A stretch of 64,000 nt of DNA. Source: Paraflavitalea soli (GTDB taxonomy: Bacteria; Bacteroidota; Bacteroidia; Chitinophagales; Chitinophagaceae). The stretch is taken from NCBI RefSeq assembly GCF_003555545.1, contig NZ_CP032157.1, positions 5,894,546 to 5,958,545 on the forward strand, read 5' to 3'. Position 1 is the first letter of the stretch; each line of letters starts with the position of its first letter. Positions 45,992 to 52,923 of the stretch are shown piece by piece. The position numbers and the translations under genes are program-made. Below the pieces are notes generated by a model. The model did not search any database. It was not told the DNA's origin and saw only the letters and a list, made by a program, of their open reading frames with translations.

Positions 45992-47469
45992 GCGCTTTTA
46001 GGAAGTTTAGTAGTGAAGCGGGTGCCAATGCCAGGCTGGCTTTCCACGTTGATAACACCTTTGTGCCGGTCCATGATATAAGCCACATAACTCAGGCCAA
46101 GGCCATAACCTTTTACATTGTGTGTATCGCCGGTAGGGACACGGAAGAATTTATCAAATATCTTTTTCTGGTACTCAGATGAAATGCCAATACCGTTATC
46201 GGTCACACTCATTTCAATAAATTGGGGCAAAGAGGCCAGGTCTATTTCAATGGAGGGATGGGCCTTGCTGTACTTCAGGGCATTGTCGAGCAGGTTAAAA
46301 ATAACACTGGTGATGTGCATCCGGTCGGCCTGGATAATAAAATCATCGCCATGCACCTGTATGCTCACCTTGGCTTTGTACTTCTCAAACTGCAGGCGCA
46401 TGGAAGCCACTACTTCTTCTACCAGCTCTCTGAAGTCGAAAGGTTCTCCGTTCAGTTCTATCTGCTGCTTTTCAAACATGGACAACTTCAGTACTTTATC
46501 CACCAGTAAGGACAGTCTTTGTAATTCATTGGCAGATATATCGAGGTATTCTTCGGTACGCCGGGGATCGTGCAGGGCGTTGAAATTGCGCAAGGCTTCA
46601 ATGGCCACACTTACGGTAGCGATGGGGGTTTTGAGCTCATGGGTAATATTGCTGATAAAATCATTCTTGAGGTGGGTAAGTCTTCGCTGCCGCCGCAGGT
46701 TGCGGTACATCAACACAAAGGAGAAAATGGTAAGCCCTACCAGCAGTAATGATACCAATATCTGTGATGTTAGCTTTTTAAGCACCCAGGGTATGGTATT
46801 TTCCAACTCCAGGGCGAGGGTATAGGGCTGTGCAAAACCAATGGTTACGGTATTGTCTGAAGCCAGGTCGTCGGGTGGTCCGAAATCAGTCTCGTCCACT
46901 ACCTGGTCGCGCCATATGGTAAAAGGGATAGCAATCTCTTCTCTGGCCAGCACTTTACTGTACCGGGTAGTGGCTTCTTTTACGGTAATGGAATCCTGCA
47001 GGGAATCTACGCCTTGTAAAAACTGGATGATGCGCTGACTGGGGTATGCCCTTTGTATCATAGCGCCGGGTGGCGGTTCGAGTTGTAAGGAATCGACCTT
47101 GCCATGTATACTATCCCTGCGAAAGGGACGATAGGATTTATTGAGGGAATAGATCACGGAGCCCAGGCGGTGTTTTCGGAAGGAGGAATCATCGGCCATT
47201 CTGAAAGTTGCTCCATAAGTAGCATTTACACCCGGTTCGCGCGGGGAGATCCTGATCTTCACATTGGTGTCGAGCTTCAGCTTTTCTATCTGGCAGCGTT
47301 GTATGGTTTCGCGGAACAGTACGTTTGTACGGATATGCAGGGTCTGCAATTCATCGCGGTAATTCTTACGCAGCCAGTATCCCTGAAATACCACAATGGC
47401 CAGGATGGCCAGCAGCATAAGGACTACTGAGATGGAAGACACTGATATGACTGATCTACGCGCCGGCAT
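45988..47469 (-). CDS. sensor histidine kinase
   Basis: This is a 493-aa inner-membrane kinase and the cognate partner of the overlapping response regulator. TM1 (about 10-32, SVVLMLLAILAIVVFQGYWL) and TM2 (about 232-255) enclose a 200-residue periplasmic sensor. HisKA follows with His277 (ISNITHELKTPIATV), then HATPase with the N, G1 and G2 boxes (LLDNALKYSK, VTDNGIGIS, VKGYGLGLSYV). The sensed signal is unknown; GLPGLI and TonB-linked barrel genes next door suggest envelope stress or a metal or peptide cue. A TACTTTTG element sits 4 bp from its ATG. Confidence 0.95.
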   Translation of the reverse strand: MPARRSVISVSSISVVLMLLAILAIVVFQGYWLRKNYRDELQTLHIRTNVLFRETIQRCQIEKLKLDTNVKIRISPREPGVNATYGATFRMADDSSFRKHRLGSVIYSLNKSYRPFRRDSIHGKVDSLQLEPPPGAMIQRAYPSQRIIQFLQGVDSLQDSITVKEATTRYSKVLAREEIAIPFTIWRDQVVDETDFGPPDDLASDNTVTIGFAQPYTLALELENTIPWVLKKLTSQILVSLLLVGLTIFSFVLMYRNLRRQRRLTHLKNDFISNITHELKTPIATVSVAIEALRNFNALHDPRRTEEYLDISANELQRLSLLVDKVLKLSMFEKQQIELNGEPFDFRELVEEVVASMRLQFEKYKAKVSIQVHGDDFIIQADRMHITSVIFNLLDNALKYSKAHPSIEIDLASLPQFIEMSVTDNGIGISSEYQKKIFDKFFRVPTGDTHNVKGYGLGLSYVAYIMDRHKGVINVESQPGIGTRFTTKLPKSA

Positions 47470-47473
47470 GGTA

Positions 47474-47481
47474 CAAAAGTA
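47474..47481 (-). promoter_or_regulatory. -7 element of the kinase operon, leaderless spacing
   Basis: Minus-strand TACTTTTG fits TANNTTTG exactly and is separated from the ATG at 47469 by TACC only, the same 4-bp gap seen in front of the E1 gene. The TTAAC operator at 47511-47547 lies 29 bp further upstream and could also act on this promoter. Confidence 0.55.
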
Positions 47482-47510
47482 GGTGATTGCTTTTTGAAGG
47501 TTGGTCCGCT

Positions 47511-47576
47511 TTAACCTTAATTAACATTAAAGCAAGGTGCATTAACCTGCCTCCACAGTACACCACAGTAGCTTTG
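47511..47576 (+). promoter_or_regulatory. TTAAC-repeat operator and -7 element of the GLPGLI gene
   Basis: Direct repeats TTAACC (47511), TTAAC (47521) and TTAACC (47542) are spaced 10 and 21 bp, embedded in a longer conserved sequence that includes ATTAACATTAAAGCAAGG. After the third repeat, 21 bp lead to TAGCTTTG (47569-47576), a match to TANNTTTG, 19 bp before the ATG. The same spacing occurs upstream of the TonB-linked barrel gene (51657 to 51592). The operator sits where a -33 box would be, as expected for an activator. Confidence 0.75.
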
Positions 47577-47595
47577 GTACAAAATCAACCAAGTT

Positions 47596-48411
47596 ATGAA
47601 AAAAGTATGGATAGGTTGTCTGGCTATGATTGGCGTGCAGGCAGCCAGCGCACAACAAACCCAGGGAAAGGTCACTTATGAACGCACCATGGAAATGCAG
47701 ATAAGGCTTGCAGGCATCAGTGAAGAGATGCAACAACAGATCCCTAAAACAAGAACGGACAAGATAGAGATCCTTTTTGCCAACAATCAATCTGTCCGCA
47801 GACAGTTGCCCCCGGAAGAAACAGACGAACAGGCGTTTAACAATGCTACAGGCGCCAGCGGCGGAGGCATGTCAATTCGTGTGATGGCGGCCGGACAAGA
47901 TGATATCACTTTTTCAGACTTTGCCAAAGGTACCATTACCGAGCAGCGGGACCTGGGTACCAAAAAATACCTTGTTGCGGACAGCATCCGCAAACTGAAC
48001 TGGAAGATCACGGGGGAAACGCGCACGATCTTAGGATATACCTGCCAACAGGCTATTACGCAGCGCATATCCACGCGCTTCAGTTCCTCGGTTGTAAATG
48101 GCGAGGTAAAAAGGGAAGAAGTACCTGATACCGCCAATATTACAGCCTGGTTTACCCTGGCTATACCGGTAGCGGCCAGCCCAGAATACCAGGGACAATT
48201 ACCGGGGCTTGTATTGGCTATTGACGTCAACAACGGTCGTATGGTATACAAGGCGATCCAGGTATCGCCTACTGTAGATGTAGCCACGGTAAAAGAACCA
48301 AGGGATGGTAAGAAGATAACCTCCAAAGAGTTTGCTGAAGAAAGAAATAAAATGATGAAAGATATGCAGCGAAACAATGGAGGAAGGAATACCATCAGGT
48401 TTTCCAATTAA
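47596..48411 (+). CDS. GLPGLI family protein, exported
   Basis: This is a 271-aa secreted or periplasmic protein of the Bacteroidota GLPGLI family. The signal peptide is MKKVWIGCLAMIGVQAASAQ. GKVTYERTMEMQ, LNWKITGETRTILGYTCQQA, ITAWFTLAIPVAASPEYQGQLPGLVLAIDVNNG and YKAIQVS are the family's blocks, with LPGLVLAI as the name-giving motif. These proteins are commonly encoded beside TonB-dependent barrel genes, as here. The biochemical role is unknown. It shares a divergent control region with the kinase gene. Confidence 0.93.
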   Translation: MKKVWIGCLAMIGVQAASAQQTQGKVTYERTMEMQIRLAGISEEMQQQIPKTRTDKIEILFANNQSVRRQLPPEETDEQAFNNATGASGGGMSIRVMAAGQDDITFSDFAKGTITEQRDLGTKKYLVADSIRKLNWKITGETRTILGYTCQQAITQRISTRFSSSVVNGEVKREEVPDTANITAWFTLAIPVAASPEYQGQLPGLVLAIDVNNGRMVYKAIQVSPTVDVATVKEPRDGKKITSKEFAEERNKMMKDMQRNNGGRNTIRFSN

Positions 48412-48473
48412 TCAGACTGGCCCGGAAAGCACAATTCAAACATTTTAGGAAACACAGGATATAGATAAGTACA

Positions 48474-48507
48474 GGAGCCCGAATATTACTTCGGGCTCCT
48501 TTTTTTA
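48474..48507 (+). terminator. terminator after the GLPGLI gene
   Basis: GGAGCCCGAA (48474-48483), loop TATTAC, TTCGGGCTCC (48490-48499) form a perfect 10-bp stem, followed by seven Ts. It lies 62 bp past the stop. Confidence 0.92.
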
Positions 48508-48559
48508 GATTGTAATGGGTAAGATGTGATCGGCAGTCGTTTGCTTCGAAACGGTTGCT

Positions 48560-48680
48560 TTGACAGCAGATTTCTCACTCCACTGCGCTACGTTCGAAAT
48601 GAACAAAAAGGGAGCGTCGAAATGAACAAGAAAGGAGAGTCGAGGACAAGAAAGGCAGAATCGAAATGACATAAAAATTA
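48560..48680. repeat. second ATGACAAG-type repeat tract
   Basis: After TTTGCTTCGA and AGCAGATTTCTCACTCCACTGCG come about four imperfect units of TCGAAATGAACAAGAAAGG. It is the same family as 8536-8705, in the same orientation and with the same leader words. It lies in the convergent gap between the GLPGLI gene and the barrel gene, most of which (48508-48737) is otherwise empty. Confidence 0.7.
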
Positions 48681-48737
48681 ACCCATGGCCTGTATCAGAC
48701 CATGGATTGTAGAAGAGACTATTCTTCAGGGCTATTA

Positions 48738-51560
48738 TTATCGTCCTATGATCCTCATAGGGCCACCACCGTTGGGCCTGGCAGCACCGAGGCCCATTTT
48801 GCTAAGGCTATAGGTGAAGCTGAGCAGGAAATATTGTTTAAGGGTAGTGATGCGACTGTCCTCAATATAATTCTGGTTGCTGCTGCGGCTGATATTCACG
48901 TTCTCATTGAGTAGGTCAAAAGCCGACAACTTCAGCTCGCCGCGGTTGTAACGCAGGAATTGTTTGCTGACAGAAGCATTCCACAAGGGTACCCGCAGGT
49001 TGAATCCATCTGCCAGCCTGTTGTTGACGGTATAGGTGAACTCTGTATTGAAATAAAAGCTTTTGGGCAGTTGCCAGTTTATATCAGCCCCATAGCTCTG
49101 CGAAAAGTAGGCGGTATTAAGACTTTCCTGCAGGGAATATTTGCTCTTATTGTGGTTAATTCCCGCATTGAGGGAAACATCGAACTTGCTGGTAGGGCTC
49201 ATATCAAGCCTTACGGAAGGGCCGAGGGTAAGGGTGTTGATCGTATTGCCTACACCGTTGATAAACTGTTTGCCTTTATCATAACCTACATTGGAAGAGA
49301 GATTAATGGTTCCCCACAGAAAACGCACAGGCAATCCCAGGCTTAAAGAACCATTCACATTGTACACGCCATCTACATTCACGGGGCGGGTACGCTTGAC
49401 ACCCTGCGCATCGATGTTGTCATAATTCACGATCTTATTATTGGTTTGCCGTACGTTGAAAAAGGCAAAAAAGTTTTTATTCTTAAAGGGGTTTACAGAC
49501 ATAAAGTTGAAAGTGGCCATATGGGTATACTCCTGCTTCAGATCAGGATTGCCCTCCCGGATGTTGAGTGGATTGCTGATATCTGGTACGGGTGACAGCT
49601 GCGACATGCCGGGCTGGTTGGTAACAGCGGTATAATTGATCTGCAAATTCTTGAATTTGGTGAAATTATACTGGAAGCGCGCGTTGGGCAGTATGTTGTA
49701 AAAGGTTTGATTGATGAGGCTATCCTTGGTGCCGGCAATGATATTGCCTTCCAGCTCTGCCTTTTGCCAATTGGCTCCCACTGCAAAATTCCATTTCTTG
49801 AACTGGCTGCGCCACCGGATACCGGCATTGGTATAGGCATAAGTATTTTCATAATGGTTGGAAAGGGCCTGATTGACAGCATCATATTTACCACTGGCCT
49901 TGTTATAGTCCCAGGTCGTTTTTTCGGAAGTGCTTTTGCTGAGGCTATTGCTTACACTCAGCTCCAGTAAGGTATTCTTTATAATCGGCTCGGTATATAC
50001 TGCCCGCACATTGTAGCTGCTGAGGTCGCTGGAGTTGCTGCTGTGCTGGTTAATGGAATCGGTTCTGAGGGGACTGCCATCGGGGTTAAAGAATTTATTG
50101 ACGGACAATTGTTTTCCATCGCCGTCGCTGGCGTTGAGGTTGGTTTGCAGGCTCAGTGAAAAGGTACGGCCCCGGGTACGGAATCGCTTGCGGAACAGGA
50201 TATCGTTGCGGAAATTATAGCCGTCGCTACTGGACTGGCTGTTGTTGAAACCCTGGTTGGTAAGGATATTGTTTTTCCCGATGGTAGCATAATCGCTCAC
50301 GGTACTGTTGTCGGTAGACTGATATCCCAGGGAAGGAGATATTTTAATAGAGTGGAAGGAATCCAGTTTTATATCAGCACTGAGGTTCAACTTATGACTG
50401 TTATTGATATTATCACTCAGGCTGTTTGAGTTCCGGAGCAGTGTTGACCCATCGGGCAGAAAGTATTCCTGCTGGGTTTGTTTCTCTATTTTGGGGTTGT
50501 ACCGGTTATAAAAGTAATTGCTGGTGAAATCGGTTTTGGTACCAATAATGTTGTTGTAGTTGATGCCCCCGCCCCAGATGGTGCGAATGCTGTTGTTGTT
50601 GTTTGCGCCCGTAAAGCTGGCAAGGGAGGCATCATTGCTGGAAATGGTAAACGTACTGCCGCCGCCGCGTCCTCCATTGAGGCCACCGGAAAAGCTGAGC
50701 ATATCCATAAAGGAGAATCCTTCTGCATTGGTATTGTTGCCCATGCCGATGACAGACAACTGGCGGGCGCCTTTGAATGAGTTGAGGTTGAAACGTCCTT
50801 CGTACCGGTCGGCTGTACCGCCGCCTACTGAGGCTTTGCCAAACAGGCCTTTCTTTTTGTCTTTTTTCAGTTTGAGGTTGATGGTCTTTTCGCTGTTGCC
50901 ATCGTCAAAACCTGTAAGCTGGGCCTGGTCACTGGTCTTGTCGTATACCTGCACTTTATCTACCGCATCGGAAGGCAGGTTTTTGGTGGCCAGTTTGGGA
51001 TCGGTTCCAAAAAACTCCTTGCCATCTACCAGTACGCGTTTTACTTCCTGGCCCTGTGCTTTTACTGTACCGTCTTTTGCCACTTCAATGCCTGGCATCT
51101 TCTTCAGCAGTTGCTCTACATTGGCATTTGGGGGTGTTTTGAAGGAGCCTGCATTGTATTGGACGGTATCGCCGATGAGGGTTACGGGCGGGGCTTCGGC
51201 GGTTACCACTACTTCATTGAGCATTTGGGCAGCATCGTGCATGATGACATTGCCCAGGTCCTTATTCTTATTGGCATCATCGATGGTAAAGCTTTTACTG
51301 CTGCCATGGTAATTGACATGGGTGATCAATAACCGGTAATCGCCATTACCCAATCCGCTTATTTCAAAGCGGCCTTTGCTGTCGGTCATGGTGAACGTCA
51401 CCAGCGAAGAATCCTTTTTCTGCAGGACGGTAATGGTAGCAGAGGCTACGGGTTGTTTGGCCACGCTATCATACAACAGCCCTTTGAGGGAACCATTCTT
51501 CTGCGCCAGGGTAGCCAGGGAACAAAGGCTGGTGATGATAAGCAGGTAGATCTTTTTCAT
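48738..51560 (-). CDS. TonB-linked outer-membrane beta-barrel protein (no SusD partner)
   Basis: This is a 940-aa outer-membrane protein. A signal peptide (MKKIYLLIITSLCSLATLAQ) is followed by a carboxypeptidase-D-like domain (LKGLLYDSVAKQPVASATIT, about 24-105), a plug (LNEVVVTAEAPPVTLIGDTV, VEQLLKKMPGIEV, VKRVLVDGKEFFGTDPKLAT) and an OMP_b-brl_3-type barrel ending in FLLSFTYSLSK. There is no SusC signature, and no SusD neighbour. A short Gly-rich stretch (GGLNGGRGGGS) near residue 295 matches the place of the long Gly-rich insert in the paralogue at 52924. The promoter carries the TTAAC operator shared with the GLPGLI gene. Confidence 0.93.
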   Translation of the reverse strand: MKKIYLLIITSLCSLATLAQKNGSLKGLLYDSVAKQPVASATITVLQKKDSSLVTFTMTDSKGRFEISGLGNGDYRLLITHVNYHGSSKSFTIDDANKNKDLGNVIMHDAAQMLNEVVVTAEAPPVTLIGDTVQYNAGSFKTPPNANVEQLLKKMPGIEVAKDGTVKAQGQEVKRVLVDGKEFFGTDPKLATKNLPSDAVDKVQVYDKTSDQAQLTGFDDGNSEKTINLKLKKDKKKGLFGKASVGGGTADRYEGRFNLNSFKGARQLSVIGMGNNTNAEGFSFMDMLSFSGGLNGGRGGGSTFTISSNDASLASFTGANNNNSIRTIWGGGINYNNIIGTKTDFTSNYFYNRYNPKIEKQTQQEYFLPDGSTLLRNSNSLSDNINNSHKLNLSADIKLDSFHSIKISPSLGYQSTDNSTVSDYATIGKNNILTNQGFNNSQSSSDGYNFRNDILFRKRFRTRGRTFSLSLQTNLNASDGDGKQLSVNKFFNPDGSPLRTDSINQHSSNSSDLSSYNVRAVYTEPIIKNTLLELSVSNSLSKSTSEKTTWDYNKASGKYDAVNQALSNHYENTYAYTNAGIRWRSQFKKWNFAVGANWQKAELEGNIIAGTKDSLINQTFYNILPNARFQYNFTKFKNLQINYTAVTNQPGMSQLSPVPDISNPLNIREGNPDLKQEYTHMATFNFMSVNPFKNKNFFAFFNVRQTNNKIVNYDNIDAQGVKRTRPVNVDGVYNVNGSLSLGLPVRFLWGTINLSSNVGYDKGKQFINGVGNTINTLTLGPSVRLDMSPTSKFDVSLNAGINHNKSKYSLQESLNTAYFSQSYGADINWQLPKSFYFNTEFTYTVNNRLADGFNLRVPLWNASVSKQFLRYNRGELKLSAFDLLNENVNISRSSNQNYIEDSRITTLKQYFLLSFTYSLSKMGLGAARPNGGGPMRIIGR

Positions 51561-51591
51561 ACCGGTTGTATTTTCGGAGTTTATTAGACTA

Positions 51592-51657
51592 CGAAAATAT
51601 TAGTACTGGGTATGAAAGCAGGTTAACCAGCCTTGCTTTAATGTTAATGAAGGTTAA
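51592..51657 (-). promoter_or_regulatory. TTAAC-repeat operator and -7-like element of the barrel gene
   Basis: Read on the minus strand, TTAACC starts at 51657, TTAAC at 51647 and TTAACC at 51626, again 10 and 21 bp apart, with ATTAACATTAAAGCAAGG identical to the copy at the GLPGLI gene. After 21 bp comes TATTTTCG (51599-51592), a -7-like element with one mismatch. Spacing therefore agrees in all three intervals with the GLPGLI promoter. Confidence 0.75.
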
Positions 51658-51734
51658 TAAATACAAGTCGGAAAGTCGGTGAGTCCGAAAGTTCCTAAGC
51701 AAAACTTCTGTCTTCCATCTTTCAGACTTACGGA

Positions 51735-52292
51735 CTAGTTTATAGCTACATCGAACTGTCGTTCCTGGTCATATACGGTGAGTATGATCTTCCATTCGGT
51801 AGTATACTGCAAGGTAAGTTCTACTTTCAGGTGTTGCACTGCTTCGGGTGCAGACAGCAGTTCGAAGCGGACGGTAGTAGGCTTTTTTTCTCCGGCAGGG
51901 GCTTCATATTTACCGTTGAGGATAAATGGCTTTTCGCCTTCTATTTTGATGATGGTATTGCTGATCTGGCTGTACAGATCATGGAAGCTGGCTTTGGCCT
52001 GTTCAAATTCCAGGGAGCGGGCCAGCTCACAACTCCAGCTATAGCGGTCTTTGGGCGTGGCGGTATATTGGGTGATGATGCAATTCACGGCCCCGGCAAT
52101 TTCTACGCGGGACTTATAATCCACGGCGCGGGTATGCTCGGATAGTCTGTCGCCTTTGATATTCTTAAAACGGTTGGGATAATCTTCAATGACTTTTTGG
52201 AGGGCTGCGGTAGTTTTGGTGCTGAATACGCCCTGCGCCTGGAGGGAGGCGCTGCAGGCAGCTAACCACAAGAGCAGGTATATCTTCTTCAT
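51735..52292 (-). CDS. exported hypothetical protein
   Basis: This is a 185-aa protein with the signal peptide MKKIYLLLWLAACSASLQAQ. The mature part is predicted alpha/beta: VFSTKTTAALQKVIEDYPNRF (helix), VDYKSRVEIAGAVNCIITQY (strands), and a C-terminal pair (KVELTLQYTTEWKIILTVYD). Two cysteines (about 89 and 108) may form a disulphide. Similar short secreted proteins are common in Chitinophagaceae but I recognise no named domain. It lies between the two barrel genes but 175 bp from the nearer one, so an operon is uncertain. Confidence 0.78.
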   Translation of the reverse strand: MKKIYLLLWLAACSASLQAQGVFSTKTTAALQKVIEDYPNRFKNIKGDRLSEHTRAVDYKSRVEIAGAVNCIITQYTATPKDRYSWSCELARSLEFEQAKASFHDLYSQISNTIIKIEGEKPFILNGKYEAPAGEKKPTTVRFELLSAPEAVQHLKVELTLQYTTEWKIILTVYDQERQFDVAIN

Positions 52293-52415
52293 AGAGCGGA
52301 TTTATGCCCGAAAAATAGGCAATTGGTCTGGCACTTGGAATAGGAAATCTACTTTTTAGTCACCTGCACAATAAAAGAATAAAAGGAGCGTTGATGGTGG
52401 GTTAAACCTAAACTT

Positions 52416-52607
52416 TTGTCCCTAAATCCACTATTCATGCAAAAGAACACGATGTATTACGACACTCACCGGGCTAAGATCTGTAAGGATATGTACCGCC
52501 CTTCCTCCAATATTTTCCGGTTTTTCGGGAGCCTCCTGGCTGTTTTGATGGTCGGAAAATCGCCTATCGGCACCCCCCTCACCAAATACCGTTTACACCA
52601 ACGCTAA
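52416..52607 (+). CDS. possible small protein
   Basis: This is a 63-aa frame, alternatively starting at 52437 (MQKNTMYYDTHRAKICKDMY). A single hydrophobic segment (IFRFFGSLLAVLMV) could span or line the membrane. It is the only plus-strand ORF in the 630-bp gap 52293-52923 and is followed 77 bp later by a strong terminator, which supports a plus-strand transcript. I have no homology to cite. It could equally be non-coding. Confidence 0.35.
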   Translation: MSLNPLFMQKNTMYYDTHRAKICKDMYRPSSNIFRFFGSLLAVLMVGKSPIGTPLTKYRLHQR

Positions 52608-52616
52608 CAGGCAGAA

Positions 52617-52717
52617 TTACCTAACTTTAGGGTAACTAAACTTTTTCAGCACTTACCTCTGAAACCACAATCAGTATGTGCTGTGCCCCCTGTGTACAAC
52701 GGGGGGCTATTTTTTTG
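52617..52717 (+). ncRNA. candidate structured small RNA or 3' UTR with terminator
   Basis: Three hairpins follow one another: TTACCTAA with TTAGGGTAA (52617-52636), CAGCAC with GTGCTG (about 52650-52684), and GCCCCC with GGGGGC (52685-52707) followed by a run of seven Ts. The last is a rho-independent terminator. TAACTTTA near 52619 resembles a -7 element with one mismatch, so an RNA of about 80 nt is conceivable. The alternative is the structured 3' UTR of the small ORF upstream. Confidence 0.45.
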
Positions 52718-52774
52718 TACGAAGCTCCTTTAGGTTCCCGGTAAGGCAGCTCACAGATCTCACGGATTTGCACA

Positions 52775-52846
52775 GACAATAACCACTTCGTGGTTATTGT
52801 CTTCGACAAGCTTTAGCCGCCTTCGCCAGGCTCAGGCTGACAGTCA
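52775..52846. repeat. 12-bp perfect hairpin and CTTCGCCAGGCTCAGGCTGACA repeat word
   Basis: GACAATAACCAC (52775-52786) and GTGGTTATTGTC (52790-52801) enclose TTC. It has no T-tract, so a terminator role is doubtful. Bases 52821-52846 match the word GCTTCGACAGGCTCAGGCTG at 56179-56198 with two differences. Both lie beyond the 3' end of the barrel gene at 52924. Confidence 0.65.
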
Positions 52847-52923
52847 ACAAGCTGGCAATAGTAAATAACAAAGCCTCCTTACGGAGGCCAGTTACGCTTT
52901 GTGAAGGGCTGGATTGAACTCGT

